A stretch of 64,000 bases of DNA, taken from contig OZ345370.1 in assembly GCA_977006965.1 (NCBI GenBank), positions 2,542,001 to 2,606,000 on the forward strand, written 5' to 3'. The notes under the pieces are model-generated. The model saw only the letters and a list, made by a program, of their open reading frames with translations, did no database searches and was not told the DNA's origin. A program made the position numbers and the translations under genes. Position 1 is the first letter of the stretch, and every line of letters starts with the position of its first letter. This document shows, piece by piece, positions 28,910 through 39,810 of this stretch. Source of the stretch: Phymatolithon calcareum (lineage: Eukaryota > Rhodophyta > Florideophyceae > Hapalidiales).

Positions 28910-31010
28910 GGCGAGGCAAACTTGGATTGCGCAGAGGATGTCCGATGAGGGATCGGACGAAAGTGGGGCGGACGTATGAAGATGATTCAGATGACGAGCT
29001 GAGGTCAACGTGAGAGAGTGGCCACACTTCATAAAAATATCAATAATATTGCAATTTTGGCGAGGAGATTTAGAATTCTTCAGTCTGAGCAGTATGATAA
29101 TTCCCTTGTTTGCGTAATGTGAGCAGACAGCGACGCACATGACCGTGGCTCGAGCTGTGGGTATCATAGGGCTTGATTCTGTGAGTTCTGACTTGTTGAG
29201 AAGGAAAACAAGTCGCAACTATAAACGCATGTACAGTATGCATTTGACAAATTCTTCATATGTATGCCTTATCATCCCATTCTCTGCATTAAAAGGAGAG
29301 GCTTGTAGTAAGCAAAGGCTTGTTATGCAAGCGAGTGACAGTGTATTTAAGGTACATGGCAGCAATATCATGATAAAGGAAGTGAGACATTCCCTATTAA
29401 TCTACTGTACGCGATTCCAATCAATAAAGCCATCCCCACGGAAAAGATTGGCGAAATTTTTCAGGAATCGTATTACAATCTCATTCTCACCGCCAATACA
29501 CAGATCCCTTCTCACCAGATAGATATGCTCCGGTAGCAAGCAAAACCGAATAGATGTCTGATTGGCAGATCGATCCTTCTGCGGACTTAACCTCTGCGTT
29601 CTCTTACTCTCAACAACGCGGCACGTCCTCCCCCTTCACTGAATGACGGGACCGGCGAATTGAATTTTTCACCCGTGCTCCTCGGCTAGCTGGAGTGATG
29701 AGACTTACTGAGACCTCTACAGCCGTCCCTTAGAGGGCTTCCCCTGAGGAAGGCCTATATCATGCTTGTGCATAAAGTCGCAGCCTCTCTTTAAGGCTTC
29801 CAGAAGATCAGAGGGGATGTATGTTGTTTTACTTTTAAAAGCTACCAAAGCCTCAGTTAATAACAGGCCAGCTTCTCGCTCGAGTCAATTCGCCCTCTGG
29901 CCTCGTAACATCTCTTTGATTCGAAGTTCTCTCGCACTGAGAGATATTCCGTCTATTGATCCAACTTCGTCGACCCCGGAAGATCAATAATGTCGTTTCA
30001 GGCTCGAAGCCTGAAGCTGATACTTTTCCCCATGCAAATCTCTTAATATAAGAGGAACGACAAACCAGGGAGGTAACATAGCGAGGGCAAATGAGTACAC
30101 GATTTTCGTTCTCAGACAAAACAGATTTACCATACCACTCACCACCACTATAAGAGCAGCATAGCCGAGTACTTACCTCAGGATTCGAGATGACAAAACA
30201 GCGGTTATAGTTCTTTGAAGCACATTCCAACTTGATTTTTTCATCGGCGTAAGAAAATATGATTTTCGGATATCATTGTCTGTCAAGGCGTCTTTCGCCA
30301 CAGGGCCGAAGTCCCAGCAATCTTAGTACATTGGTGACTATCTGTTGTTGTCCAGTATGAATAAGGTACGCTCTATCAGCCGTAAGCGCTATGCGCTTAA
30401 TCCGTTCATGGTCCTTCCTTGAATATAAACAGTGAATTACCTAGTACAGGCCAACGGCCCCCAAACTAGAGCCGACAATCCTCCTTTAGCACTTTTCAAA
30501 GCATGTCTGCCGAGTTTAATGCTGTGCAATCGTGACGACCACATTCGCGAATAGCCTCTTAAAACTGTTCCGATTGCCCTCTTCGACCTCAATATTCTAT
30601 TCGCGTTCGTCGCGAATGTCTCCCTAATGCTACTGACATTCGTCGATGCGATTCAGCGGCGTATCGGATCTGTCTAAGTGGCTAGAAGAAAAGTCAATAT
30701 CACACCCTTAGGGACAGGGGTTCTGGCCGTATCTCCAACACTTTAAGTTTAGCACTCATTCTCTGGACGTATGCTGACCTACCAGCGTCTACGATTACCA
30801 TGACCACAGTTCTCACCTCATGTCAGATTATGTCCACCACCATTAGTGGACAACTGTAGGACCCGAAACAAACAATCACAACCCGCCCAGATGAAGACTT
30901 CCATCTTTAGATAGTGAAGATCGTGGTCGAAATACGACTTGATCACATTTTATATGTCGTCTCCTCATCGACGTGTATAGAAGATCTTCACCTCTTTAGC
31001 ACTCTCCTTT
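28910..31010. other. Gene-poor intergenic region
   Basis: About 2.1 kb without a supportable gene. A stretch near 29730-29800 (GAGGAAGGCC, AAAGTCGCAGCC, TCTTTAA) weakly resembles the 3' block of the local LINE family and may be a degraded copy. Confidence 0.4.
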
Positions 31011-32567
31011 TCAGGTCGTGGTTAATAGCTCAGCCCAGGAATCTCCTTGATCAGAAGCCCACTGAACCCACGCGGCCGCAATAAGCTCATCAATCCACAC
31101 ACCGAGATATCCGGCTGTGATACGCATCCCAGCCACTCCAAGTATTGCTGCTTGATGCTTAGCTCGTGTAAAGCTTTCTTGTCCTTCCGAATTGCGGTCT
31201 TGAATATCTCCCAGTTGCACTCCGAAATCGAGTGCATCATCTTCCATCATACATTTAACGGCAACCAACAACACAAACTCATCAGCTCTTCGGCAGTCCA
31301 ACTGTGGAAGAAAGTGCAAAGAAAGGAGCATACCAACATAATGTAGTATGTAGGCAAGCTCGTTAAGTTTTGGGTTCCGTGCGTCCCTCCAGATATGCCA
31401 ATCTGTAACTACGTCCTGATGCTCACTCTCCAATCGCAGCCACAGGTATACATCGCTTAGATTTGCATCTCGCATTAGTAGATTAAGCTCCGTTCCGGCC
31501 TCCACAAAAGCCTCCCCCAGTCCGTGGTACTGCTCGATCATTGCGACATGCACACGTGACCGTAAGGTTTTCGACGCACGGGGATAAAGTGGCGAGCTGG
31601 TCTCCGCTGGGTTGTCCGGCATGTTGGTCCGTTTGCAGACCAGTCGCCATGGTTGCAGCCCCTTGTTTCGCGCAAGAATTCCATCCGCTGCCACCTTCCA
31701 CTTATCCGTATCAGTCACACGCAGGTCGAATGCATCCACAATTTGTGTGGTACGCACCGCCATAATACCTCGCGAAACGCGCTTTTGAAACAGTTTCGAG
31801 TCGTTCCCACCCCATGCAACGGACATGTCTGTCGCAGTGTGGTAGACGTACACTTGCAAGTATCCAGACTCGCCGACATGCGCATCGTCATGAGGATCGC
31901 GGTCTCTAGCTTGATCGCTGAGCACTTCAGCGACGACGTTCATCGCTTCCGTGAGGTCATGTCTGACCTTTTTTCGACGGCCTGGGACCAGATTGTGAGG
32001 GTTAAACTTGGACTCAGTTGGCATGAAAAGAATTTCACGAGGGGCTCTCGCAATGCAATCGCGCCAGATGACTTCGTGCACGTCGCGAAGCCATTCTTGG
32101 GTTCGCGGACGGACGGTACGAGAACGACCGGACCAGCACTCGTACATGAGGCGGCGAAATCGGTGAGTGCGAAACGCGTGGAGGAGAAGCTTGTTAACGG
32201 CAACGGCGACCTCGAATGAAAGGAACAGAATCGACGCGTCAACGTCTTCGCCCAACGAGTAGGCCCATATTTCTAGAATAAGGGACACCAGCAACGCGAA
32301 AATGAGCACCAGGAACCACCACCGCTCATGGGTGGCCATCCACAGTCGCAGAGACCACAAGCCATCCGCCTCGAGGATTGTGCTGAGTGCGAAATAGACA
32401 CCGCAAGAGAGATTCGCAATACTGGCAACAATAATGGCGCTCCATCGCATTGCCTTGCGCAGCGGATTGAAGTCACTGAGCTCACGCAAGGACTTTTCAA
32501 CATCGCTTCCAACATTTTCCAGCAAAGCCTGGATACGCCCAATGTTCTGCTTCTGCAGAATAGACAT
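31011..32567 (-). CDS. Unknown multi-pass membrane protein
   Basis: 518 residues from the ATG at 32567; the frame runs to 32603 only from a GTG. I recognise no family. A short amphipathic N-terminus is followed by three or four hydrophobic helices (roughly residues 40-65, 83-105 and 112-135). A long soluble part with conserved-looking Trp and His residues comes next, then a further hydrophobic pair near about 415-440. Frame length, codon quality and GC content match the host genes rather than the transposon remnants next to it. No signal peptide is evident. It is the last intact host-type gene before the repeat-rich half. Confidence 0.65.
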   Translation of the reverse strand: MSILQKQNIGRIQALLENVGSDVEKSLRELSDFNPLRKAMRWSAIIVASIANLSCGVYFALSTILEADGLWSLRLWMATHERWWFLVLIFALLVSLILEIWAYSLGEDVDASILFLSFEVAVAVNKLLLHAFRTHRFRRLMYECWSGRSRTVRPRTQEWLRDVHEVIWRDCIARAPREILFMPTESKFNPHNLVPGRRKKVRHDLTEAMNVVAEVLSDQARDRDPHDDAHVGESGYLQVYVYHTATDMSVAWGGNDSKLFQKRVSRGIMAVRTTQIVDAFDLRVTDTDKWKVAADGILARNKGLQPWRLVCKRTNMPDNPAETSSPLYPRASKTLRSRVHVAMIEQYHGLGEAFVEAGTELNLLMRDANLSDVYLWLRLESEHQDVVTDWHIWRDARNPKLNELAYILHYVGMLLSLHFLPQLDCRRADEFVLLVAVKCMMEDDALDFGVQLGDIQDRNSEGQESFTRAKHQAAILGVAGMRITAGYLGVWIDELIAAAWVQWASDQGDSWAELLTTT

Positions 32568-32813
32568 TTCTCCAAAGCACGAGGAGGCAATGGGCGTACT
32601 CACTTTCGCCTAAGACTCCATCCTCAAACATACATACTGTACTTCGTTGCGAGCTCGAGATATCGCACAACTGGGACATGATTGCATTCCACCAGCGAAG
32701 CGTGCGCCGTGGGATAATGCCGAATTCAGCAAAATCGGAAATTCGGAAATTCGAAATCGGCATTTTTCATTACAGTATTGTCATTTATATGCAGATTTTA
32801 GCAGTTATCCAAC

Positions 32814-33545
32814 CGGTAGCTTTCAAGGTGTTGAGAAGGACCATGATGAAAGAAGGAAAGTTCCAGGAGGAACCGCCAGAGAGAAGAAACTCATAAGAGC
32901 TTCAAGCTACAAGTAATGACATCGCAGCGATGGAAATCAGAGAACCGTTCGATGAAGCGATGAAGCACATAATAGCGAACCAATAGATCTGCAGAAGCAC
33001 TTCGATCAACATTGCTGAGAAAGGAAGGAGAGAGCCTTGAATCGAAGAGAAATAGGAAAATTCCGTACGACAAGACAAGAGAACTCCCTGCAATACTTAA
33101 AATTTCCACAACTGAAACACAGGCAACTGGCGGTTAAGTACGCCTTTGAAAGATTTCCCCAAGTGTCTACCACACTGATGGTAGATAGATTCGGAAACAA
33201 AGTCAGACAGCACATGGAGACCCTGGATCGCAACTTATCAGCCTATGAACTCAAGGAAGAAGACAGAGCGGCAACTGAGAAGGCACTAGACGACATTTTG
33301 CTCTTCAGCAAAAGCATCATCGAGAGTATGCAGAATGAAGAAGACCTGTACTGAAAGAAGAAGCGACGCCTCGAAAACTGCTACGAAGAGCTATCAAAAA
33401 CAACTGAGTACATGCTAGGGGCTCAGATAGAATACCAGACATAAGAGTAGAGCCGCCCTAGTGAGGGTAGCACCTGAGGAAGCCTTGCTCGTATATCCGT
33501 ATGACTGTGGGGCTTTAAAAAACTTGCAATAAAAAAAAGAAAAAA
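32814..33545 (+). mobile_element. 5'-truncated LINE copy (copy b)
   Basis: AGTTATCCAAC occurs at 32803-32813 and 33546-33556 and frames a 732-bp insert ending in an A-rich tail. The insert encodes (about 33037-33354) a C-terminal domain shared with the other copies: Lys/Arg-rich start, LAVKYAFERFP, a helix with NLSAYEL, ALDDILLFSK and the ending NEEDLY. The 3' block (GAGGAAGCC...GGGGCTTTAAA) also matches copies a, c and e. No reverse transcriptase is left in this copy. Confidence 0.85.
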
Positions 33546-34368
33546 AGTTATCCAACTGGCCTTTTCTATTTCGCACTGATGTTTTTTGTCCTTGGCAAGC
33601 AACACAATTGATGCTGTGGCATTCGGGGTTTTGGAACACATTGAAACCATTTAGCCCAAACTCACGGGTTGTCAACGCCATTGGTGATGTAGCTTATTGC
33701 ATTTTGCAGAACCCTATAAGCCTTGAACTACTGCCGACGAGAAAGTTGATATAGACAAAGTACGGGAATCACGACGGTCAGATGCATGTGACCAGCGGGA
33801 TTGACAGCATCTGAACTCCAACTGGAAGAACATTTTAATCTTGTGGAGTCACATCGCTGCAGTGGATTGTTCGTGGATTCGGATGGTGTGCCCTTTCGGT
33901 CGTACTCGTTCGCCTTGCATGGCACCGAAGCTCCTCAGAAGTCGGGACAAAATCGTACTTGAAGAACTAGCGCTATGGCGTAAACTTGCCGGACCGAATC
34001 TTTCGCTGTCCTTTTCTTCACGTTTTTGAAAAAGCAAGAAAATACTCGACAAGGAGATACCAGTTGCAAACTCTGGGAAGGGTGGAAGCGATCTGATGAC
34101 AACTGTCTGCGTCGTCGATACTCTTTCTACGACGTAATATAAAGCCCTGGCGGCACTCGGAAGGGTAGAAAATCTCACTTTATATGAGTGCGAACCAGTT
34201 TTTCCTATCCTGTAATGCACGCACCCGCTGGCGGCACAGGATCTCTTCGGTTGCTGCGAAGGGACCCGTCCCGAAAGGGGCGAGCAGGAGGCAGAGAAGG
34301 CACTAGTTTCTCCACCAAACTCCAAGATGAGCCTCTGAAAGGACCTGGGATACGAATACCTCAAACGG

Positions 34369-34830
34369 ATTTTGACCGATGGGAAACTACTCCAAAGTCT
34401 ACGGCTCCGTCTTTTTGACTCTTCTGTTATATCAAGTCTGCTATACGGCTGAGAATCATGGAAGCTGACAGAACCAGTGCGGAAGAAACTCAAGATTACA
34501 AGTGCTAAGATTCTATCGAGAATAACGGAGAGACGAGTAGCCGAAGAAGCCAGGACACCCACCATCGACATGGTGATGCGGGCCAGAGACCTACAATGGA
34601 AATGGATTGGACACATTCTTAGAATGGACGAGCGTCGCCTGGTCCGCCAGTTGCTGCTGCAATGCGTCAGAATAACGCCAGAATCACTCTTTGGTGACGT
34701 ACCTGGACGAGATGTGAAAGCCGCAGTCGAACTCGCTAACGATAGGATAGAATGGAAGAAACTTAGACCTTCGAATCACTCCTAGCCCCATTAGGGGAAA
34801 AGGAAATATGAATAAATGAATGGATGTGTT
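34369..34830 (+). pseudogene. LINE reverse-transcriptase C-terminal remnant (RTE-like, a second family)
   Basis: The frame reads SSVISSLLYG, then TGA, then ESWKLTEP, then on to WIGHILRMDERRLVRQLLL and LANDRIEWKKL before a stop at 34783-34785. This order (SLLYGxESW, GHxLRM, basic loop, A-DR--W) is the usual C-terminal part of many LINE reverse transcriptases. A stop codon replaces the residue after YG, so it is dead. The tail after the stop has TGAATAAATGAATG, a short repeat like the simple-repeat 3' ends of RTE elements. Confidence 0.7.
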
Positions 34831-34870
34831 GTGTGAGGACTACATGTATGTAGTCCTCACCACTAACTTA

Positions 34871-35306
34871 ATTTTTTTTCCTTTCAAGTTTATTTAAAAG
34901 CCCCACAGACTTCCGAAGATATGAGCAAGGCTTCCTCTGATGCTACCTACCTTTGTGCAGCTCACGAAACGTCCACCAGTATGGCGGACGGGAAAACTCA
35001 GGACTCAAAGTAGTCCTATCTCAGTCCTCTACGGGATTGTTGGTGCTTGGGCTCGACCACTTTTTGCCTTGCATTCTGCGGATTAATACAGGCCTTCTTC
35101 GTTCTCCATGCGTTCTATGAGTGTCTTGCTAAATAGTAAGAGCTCGTCTAGCGCCTTTTCTGTTTCCAGTCGTTTTTCTCCTTCGAGTTCGTACCCTGTT
35201 AGCGTGCGTTCAAGGGTCTCCATATGCTCTCTGGCTCTGGTGCCGAATTCTTCAGTCATACTTGTTGTTGACACCTGTGGGAATCTGCCACAGGCATACT
35301 GCAGCG
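34871..35306 (-). mobile_element. 5'-truncated LINE copy (copy c)
   Basis: ACCACTAACTTA occurs at 34859-34870 and 35307-35318. The 436-bp insert carries the family 3' block on the minus strand with a poly-A tail (T run from 34873). Its minus frame (to 35083) ends ALDELLLFSKTLIERMENEEGLY, clearly homologous to the end of copy b. Confidence 0.85.
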
Positions 35307-35318
35307 ACCACTAACTTA

Positions 35319-36326
35319 GCGCTCCACGAAACCCGCCGACTGGAATATCTCAGTACAACGATCGACAATACAGGCGTAACCGACCACGCCACCCTGAAAC
35401 GCATTTCCAAAGCGACAGGTATACTCCTCGTCCTCCGGGATATTGGCGTTACAGCTACAGGACTGACGACAACAAAATGCATATCCATATATAAGGCCCT
35501 GCTCCAATGTCGATGGGAATACGCACTGCACCTAACGCCGTGGTCGAAGTCCATTCAAGCGCCTGTGGATCAGGTAGAAGGACTGTTCTACTCCCGAATA
35601 TTTGTCCATTTTGCTAGGCGGAATAATGATCGAATGCGAACGCTATGCAGAATCACACCACCAGAGCTGAGGCGCAAGATATTAGGAGAACACTTTGCGC
35701 TGCGAATCCTGCATGCAAAACGGAACCTGGAGAGAAGCAAGAACTACGAGGGAAAGGATGAGGACTTAGCACAGGCACAGAGGGATATTCGATACCTCGA
35801 AGTGCACGAACTGTTGAAAGTCCCAGCGAAGAGGGCCGTGGAAGAAAAGGTCACCCACATGGATGAGAAAATGCGAATCTATTGGGCATGGAGCGAGACG
35901 GAGAAGGCCAAAAAACGCAAAATCGCCGTGGATATGGGCGAGAATCCAAACCCTGTAGTCCAAATCAAGTCGAGAAAACACAGACTTTGGGCAGTCAAAT
36001 GGTTTTTCGGCAGCTTCCCTCCGCGAAATCCCTCGGAATATATCGATAACTAGGACGAACTAGCAGCGATGCTGCTGGAAACCCTTCAACTCAACCTAAC
36101 GCAACCACAGATGAATGATAGAACAGAAGAGGAAGTGAAACAAGCGATGGACAAATTAATGATCCTAGAAAGCGAGATACAAGAGAAGATGATGGTGTGA
36201 TGATGGAGGCGACATGCTGCAGTCTTCCCTGGAAGGGTTACAGCGCAATGCGAAGGTACTCTGGTGTCGCCGTGAGCCGGCGTTGAGGGCCTCTAAAATA
36301 AAAACCTACAGTTTCCCCCCCCCCCT
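35319..36326 (+). mobile_element. LINE copy (copy d) with partial pol C-terminus
   Basis: The long frame (35310-36053) begins inside the reverse-transcriptase C-terminal region (LEYLSTTIDN, ISKATGILLVLRDIG, CRWEYALHLTPWS). It continues through RRKILGEHFALRILHAKRNLE and a Lys-rich linker to AVKWFFGSFPPRNPSEYIDN. A TAG at 36051-36053 interrupts it, and the same frame then continues to a TGA near 36199. The tail is AATAAAAACCTACAG. CCACTAACTTA (35308-35318) reappears as CCACTAACATA at 36327-36337, a likely target duplication with one change. Confidence 0.75.
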
Positions 36327-36337
36327 CCACTAACATA

Positions 36338-38742
36338 GTACTACATTGTGAAAGCGAGGTAAGCATGGAGACTGCCTGCCTTGCCAGACTTTAGAAAGAT
36401 CTGCGGTTTTATTCGAAACATAAAACCGAAATTTTGGCGACTTTGCTTTCACGGCGTCCAACGGTCTAGCTCCCCAGAGAAGGCGAGCAGTGTCGCGCTT
36501 CTCCTTACTAGAGTTCCCGGACACCGTCCAGTAACTCTTAGGAACCTCTTCCCGGACAGGCACCGCTTGCCGGAGAACCGGATTGCCGTAGTTGTAGCCG
36601 TGCGATAGCTTCACTACTACTACAAAAGACTATGAAGGGTGGGTGGGTGGTCAACAAAAGAACGCGGGCTGCCAACTCGAAAAGCTCACCTGTCTAGCCT
36701 CCGCCGAGAAATCAGATATCGCACGAGCCCTTTGTGGGAAAAGGACAGCCGGTGTACCAAAAAGCTCCTCACGCTGTTCGCTGCCTTACGCGCGGTTCAC
36801 GTCTCGGTTCAGGCACGTTCCGAAGTGCGTGCCTCCGTGTGAACGCGTCTGCAAGCTTGCGATGCGTGTGCTGGAGATCAAGGTTTCTTCAGCGTCTTGC
36901 TTGATATAGAGATTTCGATCGGCGAGGCTCGGACTCTAGAGCAGTTGCTGGCGACTGTGCGCGCCAGTGGGACTGTCGTGCAAGCTTTTGACTCTGCGCT
37001 GTGTGGCGCCGCGTTTTCAGCCGCTGGCAGGTGTGCGCGCCTGTGAATATGACGCACAAATTCTCGGCCGGTCGCAGCGCGGCGCCGCGTGGTGCTACCT
37101 GATGAGAGGGTCGCGTGGAGAGCTTCTGGAAGGCGTTCTTGGCCCGGTCGTCATGCGCCTAACGGTTTTTCCAGGCGGCCACCGGTTGCGGCGGCCAGGC
37201 GCTGTCGGGCGACTTAGGTTGTCGCGGGAGTATCTTTGCGCGTAGCGGCCTCTCGAATGCCGCTGTTTGCGCCTCGAGACGGTGTCGAACGGCTTGGCTC
37301 GGCATGGGAATCGCGCGCGCGCCGCCGCTCCTTGACTGCCACTGGTTGCGGCTCCAAGACAGTCTTTGGTGTTGCCGATCAACGCCTGATCCTTGATTGT
37401 CACTGGTTGCGGCTCCAAGACAGTCTTTGGTATTGCCGATTAACGCTCGAATGTCATCGCGGGTGGTCGGTTTCCGGCTGCCACCGACTGTGGCGCTGAG
37501 ACATAACAAAGTGTATCGATCCATGCGGGTCACCGGTGGTAGTTATCTTGTAGAGGTGTGCATGTCATCATCGGTGGTCTGCACGCAGAGTATGATCTCA
37601 AGAGGTAGGTGATGGCAGGATTGAGGTGGGCAAATCTGAGAAGATCGCTGTACCTCCGCACCGTCTCTGGCCTTGCTGCTCTGACAAAGGGTGTTCTTCG
37701 AAAAGGGCATAATTTTATTTTGTAGTACTAAGTTAGTAGAGTGTCCTGGCGATTTGGTGTCGCCAGGTCACCGGCGTGGGACATCGTATCGCGATTGCAG
37801 TAGCGAGATGCAGACAGTCCCTATTAGCTTTTTGGACTTTGTCATAGAGTCGTAAAGTCAGGAGAAACCGGCTAGACTTTTACTGCAGATGCTATGGCGT
37901 GAACAGAAGCACCAACTTATCGGCAAGGATCATTCCCCTCTGCCATTACGACACTGGTCTTTGCCCGTCGATGATTGAATTTTTCTACCTGATCTCATAG
38001 CATTCTCTATAAGGGAGAAGTTGAGATCTCAGTGTACAGAGAACGTGTGAATTTTCTAGATGTGCCACCAAAAAGTGTTCCGTATAATATTCGTCTACTT
38101 TAATGAGCTTAGAAATGTTTCCTCAATTAAGGGTAGATCTCTTAATTGAGGACGTCCGCCCTGTAGACACTACATGACCCGCTATTACGAGTCTTCCCCG
38201 TACAGAATGCTTCCAAACTGAGACTAGAGGCAAAGATAGTCCGATCAGTGCACCAAAATGCGACACAGGAAGTCAGCGGGGGAATAAGGATATTGATGCG
38301 CCATGCAAACCCCGGAAATCATTCCAGTCGTCGTTACAAAATTTCGCGCTGAGCTCATTGCTACGAGTACCACAGGAACATGCAAGCTACTACTGTGAGG
38401 TTCCCGGGACGGAGGAACATCTGTGGCTCACACCCCCACAAGCTCTTATCGAATTGGATGACCTTCCAATACAATGATATTTTGATGCCTCAGCAAACGA
38501 TTGGCCCTGGGGGAAGAATCTCGGTGGTCCACCTGCGGCGAAGTATTCCGCAAATATGGGCGGAGCTCAAGCAGCGTGCGCATGTACATTGTCGACTATG
38601 GGACGGATAAGTCACCGTTGTCGGTAATCGATGATTGTCAGGTAGAGCAACCAGCTGACCAAAACAAGTTGTACATTTACATCTCTTCGTTAACTACAAC
38701 GGCAAATACCAATTTCTATAACACATCATCCGACCAGCTGCT
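36338..38742. other. Gene-free stretch with tandem repeat and palindrome
   Basis: No gene is supported. The segment 36640-37500 is GC-rich, with two 61-bp direct repeats (37332-37392 and 37393-37450, each containing CACTGGTTGCGGCTCCAAG or CCACTGGTTGCGG). An 11-bp inverted repeat CCTCAATTAAG/CTTAATTGAGG lies at 38121-38151. Confidence 0.5.
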
Positions 38743-38993
38743 TTTTTTATTGCAATTTTTTTAAAGCCCCGCAGTCATACGAATAGACGGACAGGGCTTC
38801 CTCAGGTGCTGCCCTCGCTAGGGCGGCTCTACTCTTATGTCTGGCATTCTATCTGAGACCCTAGCATGTGTTCGGTTGTTTTGATTGCTCTTCGTAGCAG
38901 TTTCGAGGCGTCGCTTCTTCTTGCAGTACAGGTCTTCTTCATGCTGCATACTCTCGATGATGCTTTTGCTGAAGAGCAAAAGGCTTCCTTGAG
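38743..38993 (-). mobile_element. 5'-truncated LINE copy (copy e, 251 bp)
   Basis: TCCGACCAGCTGCT occurs exactly at 38729-38742 and 38994-39007. The insert is the reverse complement of the last part of copy b, including the codons for the conserved C-terminus and the 3' block, with a T-rich start at 38743. Confidence 0.9.
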
Positions 38994-39810
38994 TCCGACC
39001 AGCTGCTGTTCCAAGCTATCTTGAAAATCTCGCAGAACCCATCATTGACAGGATTCATCAACAGAATCCACTTTTCTTCAAACATCTTTCCTACTAGCAC
39101 CTATGCCAATTTCGAAGCGACGATAGACGACTTCAGTACATCATAGCTAGATTTAAGGACGGTATGATCAGATTTAGTAAGTCCACAGTAGTTACACATT
39201 CATTCTCTCTGCACTCATCGCACAGCCTGGACTCGAGCTTCCCGAGATTGTTTCGATTCTTGGATCAAAGCCGGCTTCGGTCTCCTCATTTTTTTAGACT
39301 AGCACAAATTCCTAAATTCCTGGTGATCGTACTCGAGAGCTACTAAATTGATAAAGACATATGAGCCATAGCGCGAAATGAAAAGGCTCCTGCAAGGAGC
39401 GAGGTGGAAAGACTAGGAGTAAGCTACGATCTCGCGAGTCGTGGAACCACAGCCGCTCTTTCCAGTGAAATTTGGAGGCAAGAGTACAGCACTGTGGAAG
39501 CCTCAGCGCTGTTCCCACCAATGCAACTGCATCTCACCATATGTGCCATCAGAAGAACCCGAAAGGCCTTTAGTGAACTACAGTAGCATATGCGGGAGAG
39601 CGCGGAGAAAGGTTGTTGTACGTGTACTCCCTAGCGTTTCGGCGATGTATTCCGGGAAGAAGTGAATACTGCTTCTAGCGCGCCAAGCTCAATCGCACAA
39701 CTCATCAGTCCTTTGATGCTCTTTATTTCCGCGCGTGTACGGCCCTCGATACTCGTATAAAGAGAAATGTGTGTAGGTTCAAAGAATCTAGAAGTAAAGA
39801 GACAAGCAGC

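Noticed and set aside
29853-30230. 125-codon minus-strand open frame
   Set aside because: No coherent protein features, and it lies in a stretch with weak LINE-tail similarity; not supportable as a gene.
33849-34616. 255-codon minus-strand open frame
   Set aside because: It is antisense to the RTE-like reverse-transcriptase remnant, whose plus-strand motifs explain the sequence better.
36967-37245. 92-codon plus-strand open frame in the GC island
   Set aside because: Starts at GTG, has no recognisable features and lies in repeat-like sequence.
39600-39760. CTGATGAG and, further on, CGAAA on the minus strand below the Fanzor relic, resembling a hammerhead ribozyme core
   Set aside because: The core pieces are about 60 nt apart, and no consistent stems I and III or cleavage triplet could be built.
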